From: Cornus controversa
Lineage: Eukaryota > Streptophyta > Magnoliopsida > Cornales > Cornaceae
NCBI GenBank assembly: GCA_026545225.1
Contig: CM048845.1
Coordinates: forward strand, 80,426,533 to 80,490,532
Direction of reading: 5' to 3'
Length of the DNA: 64,000 bases
Part shown: positions 43,527 through 56,330 of the stretch, in pieces
Position numbering within the stretch: position 1 is the first letter of the stretch
Layout of the letters: each line of letters starts with the position of its first letter
Program-made: the position numbers and the translations under genes
Notes under the pieces: model-generated
The model's input: only the letters and a program-made list of their open reading frames with translations
Told to the model about the DNA's origin: nothing
Databases searched by the model: none

Positions 43527-44689
43527 GTAAGAGAAATTTTCTATTCAATCCTTTGTCCACTTTCTCATCTATGAACTTGTTTAGAAAAGAAAAGAAAAAA
43601 TAATAAGTCTAATACCTTCACTGTTTTTTTTAGTTATAGTGTTGATAGAACAACAATGAGACATATTCTATTGCCTTTGGTCAGAAATAGCCTATATGAA
43701 CAATGGAATAAATGTACAATATCATCCTATAAATAAAAATACACTTGTTAGGGTAGTGATGGTCTTAGTTTGGACCTGTGGTGGTGATTGTGCTGGGATT
43801 GAGTAGGAAAAAATGCATGAATGATTCTCGGTTTTCCACTAGGCTGGCATTTGTTAAAGGACGCGTCTGTCGTCTGTATCTATGGTGGCTCTTATCATCT
43901 CGATTTTTTGTTTATTAGTTGAATCCTTTATTTTTATTGTGTGGGTGCACTCACTAATACACATGCCCTTGCAATTGAAGAGAATGACACATAAAACTTT
44001 TTTGTGAAATACAGAAGGTATTTAGGCTATCTTGTTGCAAAGATAGAAAATATTGTTTGGTTTGGTACTTTCAGATAATAGAATTAGTTGCATGGTATGA
44101 TATTTTCAAGACATTTTTTCATTTATAAAACAGGTAATAAATTGCTTGGCTTTTTTTTTTTTTTTAATGAGATTTTTTTTTAAATGAATGTTTTTTGACG
44201 TGTTTTTGTTTCATTTTCTGGTTGAGCATAGAGAAGGATGATACTTGGAGGACTTCTAAATAGGTTTTATTTTTTGTCTAATTTATTGTAATTAGATTTA
44301 GGATATATATCACTAATTTTATTTCAAAACGTGTCTGCAATATTTACCCTTAGATTTATATCGACTTATTTGTGTGGTGAAGATGAAAGCTCAGTAGTTT
44401 GTATTCATGAAACTAATTATCCAAGGAGAAGTTGATAAGGGGTAAAAGAATGTGGATGATCTTCAAATTCCATACCCTTGACAAAGAAGTACAAATTTAT
44501 TGTGTTATAATTACTTATCAAATTGGTATTTCATAATACATTTTCAACATATTTGGTCATTCAAGATGGTATCTTGTCAACATTAAGCATCAATTTCATT
44601 AAAATAACAAGCTTGTAGCAACAAGCAACATAATCATAAAGGTCAAGCTAATTTGTATATTATTTTAAATTCATTCCAACGTTTGTATG
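43527..44689. other. AT-rich non-coding DNA after CRK copy C
   Basis: Matches 17206-18310. It carries an extra insertion of about 55 bp at 44224-44278. No kinase exon found. Confidence 0.55.
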
Positions 44690-46210
44690 GTAATATATCA
44701 ATTAAATTTATTAAAATTCTCAATCAATAACTAAATAAAGTTAACATTTCAATTTATTTAATTAAAAATCTCATTTTTTTACATCAAGTGTCGAGGGATG
44801 TGTTAAGACTAATTTTTTATTTTATTTGACTACGAACTGAGTTAAGGCTAACATTTTATTTTTATTTTATTTGACTACTAATCTTAATTTTTTTGATCAA
44901 GTGTTAATGATTGAGGTAAATTCTATTTTTTTTTACTACAAATCTCAATTTCTCACATAAGTGTCAAGAATTGAGTTAAGGATAATTTTTTTTTTATTAC
45001 AAATTTTAATTTCTTATATCAAATGTCAAGAGGGTAACATTTTATCTTTTTTTATTATAAATTTCAGTTTCTCATATCTAATGTCAAGAAGTGACTTAAA
45101 CCTAACTTCTAATTTGATTACAAATTTCAATTTTTTAGATCAAGTGTCAAGGCTAACATTTACTTCTGTATTATTTTAATTAAAATGAATTGGTTGATGT
45201 TATAATTCCTCTTTATAACTTCATTTGATATGATTGTTACGAATTAATTTGTTATAAATTATTCATTAGAAAATTATAGGGATCATTTGCAGACATACAT
45301 ATAATGAATTTAAAATTGTGTGAATGACCGAGTAAAACAAACATTTCATTTTATTTCACTAAAAATTCAAATATTTCACATGAAGCGTCCAAATGAGAAA
45401 ATGAAACATCTCAATTTATTTTTGAAAGAATCTCAATATCACAAAATAAGCGTCAATAATTGAGTTTAATGAATATCACATATTATTTTTCCTATATAAT
45501 TTTAACTATGAGTTACGTAGTGAGGAAGTGGTTGCAAAAGTTGGATAAAAACACATTTTATTTTATTACAAATTTCAATTTCTCGTATCAATTGTTAAGA
45601 ACCGAGTTAAGGTTAACATTCCATTTTATTTCAATATAAATTTCAATTTCTCATATCAAATGTCAAAAACTAAATTAAGGGTAACATCCGACTTTATGTT
45701 GCTACAAATTTCAATTTCTTTTAGTTAAGCTAACATCCTATTTTATTGGACTACAAATTCCAAATTTTCATATCAAGTGTCAAGAAGTGAGTTAAGGTTA
45801 ACATCTTAATTTATTAGATTACAAATCTTAATTTCTCATATCAAGTGTCAATAACTGAGTTAAGACTAACATCCTATTTTATTAGATTATAAATTCCAAT
45901 TTCTCATATCTGTCAAGAATTGAATTAATGGATTATAAATCCCAATTTCTCATATCTGTCAAGAATTGAATTAATGTTAATGTCCCATTTTATTGGATTA
46001 CAAATCTCAATTTCTTATATCAAGGATCAATGATTGAGTTAATGTTAACATTTAATTTTATTTGAGTACAAATTCCAATTTTTCATATCAAGTGTCAAGA
46101 ACTGAGTTAAGGCTAATATCCCATTTTATTTGACTAAAAATTTCAATTTTTCATATCAAGTGTCAACAGGCTAACATCCAATTTTATTGGATTACAAATT
46201 CAATTTCATA
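44690..46210. repeat. Degenerate minisatellite, period about 68 bp, copy C
   Basis: As 18310-19815. An additional copy of GGATTATAAATCCCAATTTC plus CTGTCAAGAATTGAATTAAT is present at about 45928-45975, so unit number changed after the segmental duplication. Confidence 0.8.
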
Positions 46211-46330
46211 TATGTTAATTCATTTTATGTTGTAATTGCTCATCACCTATTATTTCAAACCTAGAAGCTTTATATTAAAACTTGCTTCATACATAATCAC
46301 AAGTCCGAAAGACAATTAATACATACCCAA

Positions 46331-46652
46331 AGATTTCATCTCAAAGTAATTAACAAACTTACTAATTAAATATCAAAAGAATACAATTACAAAAGAAAGT
46401 AACACAATGATGTAATTCACACCAAATAATCATCCAAATATTTCGTTTCAAAGTAATTAATAAACTTAGTAATTAAGTACCAAAAAAATACAATTACAAA
46501 ACAAAGTAACACAATGATGTAATCCACACCAAATAATTATCCAAATATTTCATCTCAAAGTAATTAATAAACTTACTAATTACGTACCGAAAAAATACAA
46601 TTACAAAACAAAGCAGCACAATGATGTAATCCACACCAAATGATTAGTAAAC
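46331..46652. repeat. 107-bp repeat, three units (copy C)
   Basis: Units start at about 46331, 46438 and 46543; copy B has two. Confidence 0.85.
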
Positions 46653-49600
46653 CCAAAGCATGTTGCTCATATAAGTCAAACCCATATGGTTCTAATGCAA
46701 AATTAATTTGAGCTTTACTCGGGTTTCGTTTCTTTCGACGTAAAATATTTTTAAAAAAATTCAGTGTTTGATTGCATATTTTAGAAGGAAAAATGTTATA
46801 CCCATAAAATATTTTCACACCAAAATATTTGAATTGATGCAACTAATTCATAAAATATTAAATAGTTAGCTTAGTTGATGTTACTGAACACTGAAAATTT
46901 TCAAAAATATTCTCTAGAAAATTATTTTACGTCAAAAGATACGGAGCCTTAGATGCAAAAACCTACCTACTAGACATTTGGGGTGCCTCTAATCACTACT
47001 AGATTGAAATCCCAAAATTGAAATATTGGACACTGAACAATCAAATCAATATCTTAAAAAGATTAGATTTTTTTTCAAATGCATGCATTGCTTGCATAAT
47101 ATTATTGACAATACATGTAGTGCCGCAACATAAAGAACACGGACATATAAATCCTTCTTTCTTGTAAATTTAGTTAAATTCATTTCAAATAATTCAATTT
47201 TTTTCTTTAAATGGTTACAACATATGTCGAACTAGTATTGTTTATCATTTTATTGAGTTGGTTTAATGCATAATAATTTATTTATAACTCATAAGCCAAT
47301 TTGACTAATAATTTTGAAAAGAAAAATAAAATCAGTTCTTTTCTTTATTAGGTTATAATAATTTCCCAACTAATTTGAAGAAGTTACTAGCTAGAACTTC
47401 ATGATCTCGTTAAACTGGTTGCCACAAAATTGAATTAATTTCGCATTTTAATTAACCTTTTGTATTAATGAAAAATCTGGAATTTACAATTGAATTTGTA
47501 TGTTTGGATAAATTGAAAGGATATTGTCCAAATTAACAGAACATATCAATCTTTAATTTGATCATCAAAATGCATTTTGAAGTGTTTTTTTTATGCGTCA
47601 TTTATCTTTAAAGATACGTTAAGTTGAGCAACATTTTCTTTCTCCCCTGTAAACTAGTTGAGTTGGATTTTTTTAGTTAGAAAAGTTGTAAACTTGACAA
47701 GGCACAAAACAATATCCAATTACTGTTATTTACGTGCACCTAACAAGAATATAGAAGCAACTTTATATAATAGAAAGACAAACAGAGGGTAAAAAATTAA
47801 TTTGAAGTCGTCACCTTTTGTCTAATTATTTTTGAATTAAAGTTTTAAAAATATGATTGTCAAATCTATCTAAAGTTTGGTTGACTTTATTCTAGATATT
47901 TCTGCCGTTAATTGACAATCGGCTTTATTAAAGTCAATTAGTATCAATAACCGAAATGCCAAAAAAACTATCATAGTGTTGATATGACATTAATGGAGAA
48001 AATATGTATATAAAATATGTTAATCTCAGTCAAATGATTAAAAATTGAGATTATTTTTGCATAAAAGAATTATAATTTGAAAGTACTTTTCTAATTGTAT
48101 ATTAGATGTAATTTTGTTTAATGGATAATTAATTTAATAGGAGTGTCACAGTAATTTGTGAAAGTAATTTATCCACACATATATATATATATATATATAG
48201 AGGAGTGCTAGAGACAATCACTTAAGAGACAATCATATAAATTTTCATGATGTTTCATGATGTTTAGCATTTTTCTTTATTTTATATTATATTTTGAGAT
48301 ATGAAAATTGGCACAGACAATTACTTAGAAATGAAAATTTTGTGATTCAAGAAACAACTTTAATTTTCATTCACTTAAAAAAATCATTTGCTTTTACAGG
48401 GGTTTCCTCTATTATATATCAACAAAATCTTTAGATAATCAAGCAAACTGAGCTAGGACTTGTAAGTCGTAGCTTACACCAATAAGGCAGAAACTGTATG
48501 CTCCTCTCTATTTGAGAGTCCATCAAATTTGATTACAATGTGATAAAGACTTCTGCACGAGAATTATGATGCCTAGCTTGTAATATATATATATATATAT
48601 ATGTGTGTGTATATATAATCTCCCTAGCCTGTTTCATCAAGTAAATGCTACTGCTCCTTTCCCACGAGGCATATCATCTTTAAGGCTATCCCAGTCACAT
48701 CATTTGTTTATTGCATCATTACATATATATGAAAAAAGATTGGAGCTTTTTAGGTAGCACAAATTCACTGTATGCAAGTTAATTTAATCCGGGAGCAGCA
48801 AATCAATTATAGACCCAATGTACGTACGAATACATGAGAGTAGAAGGATGTTTGGATGAAGCAGTGTTTGGGAACTGATTTTTTGAACCACACCAAGGAT
48901 ATATTGCTGCCATAAACTACTGAAGAGATGGAAAGTAAAATAGAAGAGACATGCAGTCGGAGACGAAAAGAAAATTTACCATTATGGGAATAAATAAATA
49001 AATATATATTAATGTGATTTGAGAGCAAAAGACCTTAGGAATAGATAGCACCCCACTGGTCATGAATCACCATTAATGATGCCTGTGATCCCAATCGCAC
49101 GTGTAGAGAGCAGCCAACGCCAGTACAGGGCTCCATTGAAAAGCGAGCTCCTTCAAAATTGAATTTGCAAGTTCGTTGCAGTTAGGAGCCCAAGTGAGCC
49201 TGTCTGTTTTTTTTTTCTTTTATTTTGCTCTTAAAAAAAATAATTCAAAGTTTATAAATAATATATATATATATATATAAGAAAAATATTGTTACGAGCT
49301 AAGCCCCATGATTACAACTCAAATGAATCAAGATATTCATGAACAGTTTGGGTTCAACACGTGTAAGGGCGTGCACAGCTCTATTCGGCTCGTTCGTTAA
49401 GCAAACGAACCAAACTTGAACTTGATTCTAAGTTAGTTTAATAATCGAGTCAATCCTAAACAGTATTGGACTCGACTCGTGTAAGTTTGTAAACAAAAAC
49501 TCATATAAGTTCATATATGTTTGTAAATATAGGCTCATGAACAAAAACTTGTATATGATCGTATAAATTTGTGAACTAGTCAAAACAATCTTGAATAGAA

Positions 49601-50140
49601 ACTTAAATCAAATTCGAACAATTTTTGTTGTTAAACGAGTTGAGTTTGAGTTGTTCAAAATATTATAAAGCAAAATCGGAGCTTAACTTTTCGAACTCGT
49701 CACAATCCTGAATCGAATTTAAGTTAAGCCTACAAAATAATGAGTCGATTTGGAACATACTCAAATTTGACTCAACCTGATTCATTTGGAACCTTTCGTA
49801 GGAAATAAGATTTTCTCATGAATGATTTTGTACATTTTAAATTAACATTTCGAAGAACACAAAACACTCATATAATACATTAATTTAAACAATACAGTAC
49901 TCATACAATATATTACCTAACAACTAATAACATCATATCGAAAATTTAATACTCCGTACTATTAGTTAATTACACCGAAAAATGGAGAAAAGACCTACTT
50001 GAAAGGTGACCCCACCGCTGTCTGAAATTGGTTTGCCGTGGAGACCAAGCATACACATACCCTAACTTACCGTTAACTAATTGGATGACACCGAAATCAT
50101 AGTACTGAAAATTCTGACTCACACTAAAGTGACTTCATCA
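46653..50140. other. Non-coding: end of duplication C and unique DNA
   Basis: 46653-48220 matches 20146-21760. 48220-50140 is unique AT-rich DNA with (AT)n tracts at 48178-48200, 48585-48602 and 49260-49280. 49370-49830 has GAACC / CTCG words and a GGGCGTGCACAGCTC start typical of another hAT-like MITE, without a clear second end. A GAAAATTC motif at 50108 (heat-shock-element-like, two units only) lies just upstream of the sHSP start. Confidence 0.45.
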
Positions 50141-51031
50141 ATGGCTCTGAGAAGAGCTGCCACCGCTTCAATCCAATTCCTCAACCCTAAAAGCCCATCC
50201 GCCGTGCTAGCTCGCTTTGCCGCCCCTCGTTCCTGCACCTCCACCTCCACCTCTACCGAGGACTCTTCTCCTTCCAACGTCAGACCCAAGAATCTAAATG
50301 GTAGTACTAGTGATCTTTTTCTTGTTCTGGTCATAATTTAAAGCAAAATTCATATCTTTTCTTTCTCAATTTTAGCTATCGACACTGTTATTGTACTACC
50401 CAAGTCCTGATTTTTAGTTGTTCTACTTATGATTTTAAGCAAAGCCCATCTTTCTTATCTGCCAATTTCAGCTATCGATCGTGTTATTGTACTACCCAAC
50501 TCTAGATTTCTAATTCGATTTTGGATTTCCATCTTTTTTGTTGCGGTTATTCTAACATAATTTGTGTATTTTAATCAAAACCCATTCCTTTATCAGCCAA
50601 ATTTGGGTATCGATACCATGTTATTGTACTTGCCAACTCTTGATTTGCAATTTACTTTTGGGTATTTGTTTTGCAACAGTTATGGTTAAAGTTCCACTTG
50701 AGGAAGTGAAAATGGAAAATCCATTCCAATTTGGCGGACCAGGAAATGCAGTGGAGGTGAATGTGATGAAGGAGGGTATACTTGTGAGGATGTTGTTACA
50801 TGGTGTTGGCGAGAAAGGAATTAAGGTTTGGGCAGAGAACAACACTGTGTTTTTCCAAGGTGAAGGAGAGAAGGAATATGAGAAAGATGATTGTGGGAGG
50901 ATGTATGGTGCAGCCTCGAATTCAGTCCCGAAGAGCACAAGGCTGATGGAGTAAAGCTCGAGATGAAGAATGGAATTCTCAGGCTCATGGTTCCAAATGT
51001 GGAGGGTAAGGAGAAAAAGGAAAGGAAGTGA
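50141..51031 (+). pseudogene. Small heat shock protein gene with one frameshift
   Basis: The best-preserved gene in the window. Exon 1, 50141-50300, encodes a targeting-like peptide (MALRRAATASIQFLN, Arg/Ser/Ala-rich, few acids early), suggesting mitochondria or chloroplast. Intron 50301-50679 has clean GT...CAACAG borders and phase 1. Exon 2 carries the alpha-crystallin domain: VEVNVMKEGILVRMLLHGVG, IKVWAENNTVFFQGEGEKE, and after the frameshift SLEFSPEEHKADGVKLEM, KNGILRLMVPNVEGKE. One base appears lost near 50913 (GGTGC/AGCCTC), which otherwise ends the protein at 50952. It could be a young pseudogene or an assembly error. The start is the ATG followed by the longest spliced frame. The 3-prime flank is shared with 31200-31310. 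Confidence 0.75.
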
Positions 51032-51149
51032 TACCTGTGAATTGGTTGGTGATGTGTTTCAGTTTCCTTTATATATATATATATATTTGGTCAGTTGTTG
51101 ATCAGTGAATGATATTTGGAAATAGATGAAGAATATTTCTATCCTTTTG

Positions 51150-52073
51150 CATTATATGTTTGATGTATTTATAATATTGTGGCAATTAGATAGTTTGGAA
51201 TGAATTGGGGCTTTGGCTGTGCTGTTGCCCTGTGTTCATTTGTTTAAGTGGAAACAAATGAATACATACATATTGCAATTTAGTCTCTTTTTTAAACCTC
51301 ACATGCACACAACTGCAGAAAAAATTCACAAGAGCTATTCAGCTTGAAATACACTAGTGTTTCTATTTTATTCATACATTCTCACACAAACTCATACTAA
51401 AGTATTAATCAGAACTTTTTTTGGCTTCCAAGGTTCATATGTTTGATACGGGAGCAGATTGATTAGCATTTCGGTAATCCAAAAAATTTCACCAATATTT
51501 CTTTAAACACAAACAGATACTCATACCTATTTATAGATCTAATTTCTACTCATTGTTTTTTCTCTTTTAGATTTCATTGTCCAAGTTTCTTGCTAAAAAG
51601 CGGTTTGATTTGATTATTTTCATTGCATAATATCTTTGGTGGAGTTAATCTAGTTACTGTTCCTTTGGATAGGATGGAGAGAAAAGAAAGGAGGACATAA
51701 CATTAATTATGAGAGAAAAGAAAAGAAAGGAGAGTATAACAATCACTTCTATTCATGTTTGGAAAAAAAAGAGTGAAAAGATATGTTGTTTGGATAATAT
51801 TTGGGAGAGAAAAGAAAAGAAAGGATAATAACCAAATTACTATCATATCCTTTAATATTTAATGAGACATTGGTGGAATAACAATTTTATTTTTTAATTG
51901 TTAAAGGCAATTTTGAAATTATGAAAGTACTACTTAACCCACTATCATTTTCCTCCCAATCTTCCCATTTTTGGGAGAATATGATAGGAGGGATTGGAAG
52001 AAATAGCTATCCCTCCAAATCTCTCCCAATTCTCTATTTTCTCTTCATTTAAAGTACTCAAACACAAAACATA
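51150..52073. other. Non-coding AT-rich spacer
   Basis: 51665-51840 has purine-rich AGAGAAAAGAAAAGAAAGGA repeats. No gene seen. Confidence 0.45.
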
Positions 52074-53510
52074 CAAGCTTACTTGGTTTGCAACTGTAAA
52101 AATAATTTTCTGTTTTCAATTTTTTCAAATTTCAGAAAATCAAAACAGAAAATTATTTCCAATTTTTTCAGTTTAAAAATTCATTTGGTTGGTAAAATTA
52201 CAAAACAGTTTTCAAAGAACAAAAACTCATAAATTTAATTGGTTGTATTTATGAATCAATTTTCAGAAAATAATTTTTACTTTATTTTTCTTAAATCTAA
52301 TAATACAATTTTTATTAATAAGTGTTGGAGGTGCATTACTTTTAAGCTAGTGTTTTTAACTTAATAAATCTACTTGTACTGAAAATAATTTTTTGAACAA
52401 ATAAAATGACAAAAATTACGCATTATTATAATAAAAAATAATTTTTACTAATTAAAGTAATTCTCAAATTACATCAAATAAATGAAAGGAATATAATTTT
52501 TTTTTGGTGAAAATTAACCAAATTGTATAATTATATTATTATGATAATAAATGCATTATTATGTATAATTGTGTATCCAAACATATCTCATGAGACTTGT
52601 GTGCACATGCATTTGTTGAATAAGTATATGACCAAAGTTAGGCAATTGAGGATAAAATGATATATGTGTATATATATAAGAAGAATGATAACAGGAGGTG
52701 GGTGTCGGGAAAGAGAGAAAAGGAAAGCTAGAGAGAGAGAAATGCAAGCCAAGAGAAAAGGGGGAAAAAGATAAAAAAAAAAAAAAAAAGAGAGGGAAAG
52801 AATTTGAGATAGAGAGAGTAGGAGAAGGAGAAGGAGAAGGAGAAGAAGAGGGAAGGAGTTTTGTGCAAGCAAAGTAAAGATCAGGAGCTTCCTAATTCAA
52901 AGTTGCACATTAAATTGCAACCTGATTCAAAATTTCAAAACCTAATTCAAAGTTTTGTGAACACCCAATCTTGAGTTTCGAAAGCTTAGAAAGAAAAGGA
53001 GCAAAGATGGTTGTGAGCTCTGATCTGCGACCTGAAGAAAACTTGTGAGGAGATTTGCAAACCACGAGAGAGAGCCCAATGTTCAACCAACGGAGTCAAA
53101 ACTGCGGTACCATGGGGTTGGCGATCTACTTTGCCTTTCAACTGATGTAGCACAAATATATATAGGAAAAACTTACTTTTTTTTATCTTCAATGGCGGAT
53201 GTTATTCGATTATCTACACTAAAAGAAAGAGGAGATAGAGATAGGGTTGAAGAGGCGACATAGTTAGATTTAAACGCTGGCTTATAAACGGAGAGACTCG
53301 TTCACTTAGCGTCATTTTAACTGATTGAAAGGTTCTCCGTGTTTTCATTCAGAAGAGAACAGTTTTGAGAAAACTCCCAAAACATCTTTTTGTTGTTCTC
53401 TAAAATCCTATACTCATGTAACTCAATTCTTTAAAAACTGTTCTTCAAAAATCAATTCCAAGCATATCAAAAAATTGTTTTCTGAATCCAAGCAGCCCTA
53501 CTGTTCTCTC
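52074..53510. mobile_element. TIR-flanked element, copy 2 (inverted relative of 29025-30305)
   Basis: Ends GCTTACTTGGTTTGCAACTG (52077) and, read inwards from the right, GGCTGCTTGGATTC (53507). The outer portions match copy 1 in reverse. The interior at about 52885-53335 is different and includes a somewhat GC-richer block (53060-53130) of unknown origin. (GAAGGA)n near 52820 and A17 at 52774 are present. No transposase seen; target duplications could not be settled by eye. Confidence 0.5.
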
Positions 53511-55327
53511 ATTTCTTTTCTCTCCTTATCCTTTCAAATCCTTCAATTCAAATGATGCCTAAGGTTCTCAGTTTTATTTGAAGTGTTTTATGTTCTTTAT
53601 TTTCAAATTTCGTGTCACCATTCAATGTCATCAAATTTGTTGCATATTCTCACTGATATTAGGACTCGATTAATGAGTTTTAATTAGATTTCATTTGGTT
53701 TCTATCTTTTAATCATATCAACAAGTTTATATTTCATTTACGTTTCAATCTTATGGTCATCCACCATGAAATAAAGATGGTGTTTGATTGGATTGACGGA
53801 CTCTGTTCTGTCATTTCATTCTGCCTCCTTTTTTATTTGGTCTTGTAATTTTAATGAGGCACAAAAAATGAAATCTTAAAAGCTTTTCATACTTTTCAAA
53901 ATATGATTATATTTGATTCATAATATCACCTCCCTTATCCCAAAAAGAAAACATAATATCACATGATTTACAATGCTATATAACAATTTATATTTTGAAC
54001 TATTTTTTTACAAAAATTATCAAAGATTTTTAATCATGCTCTTTGCTAGATTTATTCATTTTTTATATACGTTTTTCATTCATTTTTACTCATTTTTCGT
54101 CAACTATAATTTTTATTTATAATTATTAATATGTAAATAGCTCAATAAAGTATTTGTTTAACAATTTTTTTTCTTTTTTTCACCCAAAATGATTTGATTA
54201 TCCACTTGAGCCAATGGCTTGGAGTATTTTGTTTAACAATTGTTTGCTTAATTTTAATATTTTCTTTGATCTTTCGACCAGACCAGCCACAAGGTACAAT
54301 TTGTTTCCAAACAAGTTATAAAAGCTGTTTTTTTCATGAAAAAAAAAAAAGTAGAAAGTAAAAAGAAAAAAAAAAAAGAAGGCCTAATGATACAAATAAA
54401 TGGTGATGAAATTACTTCAAACTCAATTCATAAAAAGGAACTATGCAGAATAACAAAAATTTTCTTATATCTTTGTTTTTGGTCATTTCTATTTTTATAA
54501 ATATTATCATACAGAATTTTCATCTACGTGCAATGCACGTGTTTTTTACTAGTACAAAATAGTATATATGTTTGTGAAAATCTTTTCTTCTTTGCAGATT
54601 GAGAATTAGGGACAAGTCTATTACCTGAATTCTTTTATTATTACCAAGTTGACACAATACCACATCCCATAAGTACTTTTTATTAAGTTTGTTTATAAAT
54701 TGTGTATAGATATTAAAAGATAAGAGAGGATGAAAGATTTTCATAGGTACTTTTCTTTTTATCCTTTCTAATTTGAAATTTAATAACTATTTTCTTAAAA
54801 AAATAATACCATGTGTTACACTAGTACAAAACATATAAATAATTAAATATAAATATGTAGATAAATTTTAACTTTGAGGATTCTCTAAATTAAAAGTTCT
54901 ACATTATCATAAGTTGAGTTTATATTATATTGAAACATTTTGTATTTAGTGAATCAACGACTTATAAATAAAAATTTAAAACTTGTCAAACTTAGTACAC
55001 CGAGTGCCAAATATATATAAAAATATTAGTCTTCTACTTAATCACAAACTTCTCTCGGATGGAATCGTCACCATATTGCTCCTTAAAAAATAAAAATTTT
55101 GTTGTCCGAACTTGATATAGAATAAATTTATCTTAAAACTACATAGTTTTTGAATTATTTTTTTAAATGAGTGGTATGACACATTTTAAATTATAGATAG
55201 AGAAGAAATGACATGCACCAATATCTGAAAATTTTAACCTAAGATAACTTAGACAACTTTTACTTTAGATGATGTTGTCCACATTACCGCCTCTACCATT
55301 ATAATCATTTGTGAATAAAAAAAAAGA
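53511..55327. other. AT-rich non-coding DNA, no feature seen
   Basis: Homopolymer A and T runs around 54165-54380. Nothing resembling a gene, RNA or element end was found. Confidence 0.45.
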
Positions 55328-55606
55328 TGTTGCAAGTGGGATAGTGTGTGGGTTCATTCCCACATGGATGTCTAAGTGGCAATTCTATTTATCCAAAAGG
55401 AAGATATTTTCCACCTCCTCCCATCTGCCTATATATAAGGCACCAACCATATGTAATTGTTGTGTAATTTCTTTTGAGAATATATCTACAGCAATCCCCC
55501 TCTCTCTCTCTTATCTTATTCTCCCTTTCATACCACTACTGTTATATATATATATATATCTTCTCTCTCACACTATTATACAATTTAGTAGTTATTTATA
55601 TACTAT
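55328..55606 (+). mobile_element. 5-prime LTR of the Ty1/copia element
   Basis: Begins TGTTGCAAGTGGGATAG; matches 58625-58911. Contains the TATA-like CTATATATAAGGCACC at 55430 and an (AT)n tract. The right border is placed where the two LTRs stop matching (TATATACTAT). Confidence 0.85.
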
Positions 55607-56330
55607 GACCATTTCGTTATTTTATAGTCTTAATTGATGCTTCAACTCGATTGTCCCATGTTTGTTTACTTAATTTCTACTCGAAATGTAACATTTGCTA
55701 GACTTTTAGTCCAAACAATTCGTTTACGAGCACAATTCCAGGATTATCTAATCAAGGCAATTCGCCTTGATAATGCCAGAGAATTTACATCTCAAACTTT
55801 CAATGACTATTGCATGTCCATTGGCACAGATGTTGAATACCCTGTTGCACATACTCATACTCAAAATGGTCTAGCAGAGTCTTTTATAAAACGTCTTCAA
55901 TTGATTGCCAGATCATTACTTATGAGAACAAAACACCATGTGTCAGCCTAGGGACATGCCATATTGCATGCAACATCATTAGTTCGTATTAGACCAACTG
56001 TTTACCATAATTTTTTACTTCTACAACTTATGGTTGGTCAACAAGCAAATATCTCTCACTTACGAGTTTTTGGTTGTTCTGTCTTTGTGCTAATTGCACC
56101 ACCACAACGAACAAAAATGGGCCCTTAGTGTAGACTTGGAATTTATGTAGGTTTTGACTCTCCATTTATCATTAGATATCTTGAACCTATGATAGGAGAC
56201 TTGTTTAAAACAAGATTTACTGATTGTCATTTTGATGAGGTGGTATTCGCACCATTAGGGGGAGAAATGTCACAGCTTGAACAACAACATGAAATCACTT
56301 AGAATGCCATAACATTATTACATTTTGATC
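55607..56330 (+). pseudogene. Ty1/copia integrase fragment
   Basis: The LTR is followed at once by the integrase core: LIDASTRLSHVC (55629), then frame-shifted STRNVTFARLLVQTI, IKAIRLDNAREFTSQTF and HTHTQNGLAESFIKRLQLIA. Primer-binding site, gag, protease and the integrase zinc finger are missing. A TAG at 55949 and further stops break the rest; readable pieces include APPQRTKMGP and LFKTRFTDCHFDEVVFAPLG. It cannot integrate. Confidence 0.85.

Larger units (their letters stand above)
36288..48220 (+). repeat. Segmental duplication, copy C
   Basis: Direct copy of 9640-21760; see copy B. It ends in GAGGAGTGCTAGAGACAATC. Main differences from B: 518 bp missing at about 39500 (one-base junction homology), C32 in place of C14, one more 107-bp unit, one extra partial minisatellite unit near 45910-45960, and a 7-nt deletion in the kinase. 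Confidence 0.9.

Noticed and set aside
50108..50115. Heat shock element upstream of the sHSP gene
   Set aside because: Only two inverted GAA/TTC units, just 26 bp from the ATG. A functional element needs at least three units, so this is probably chance.
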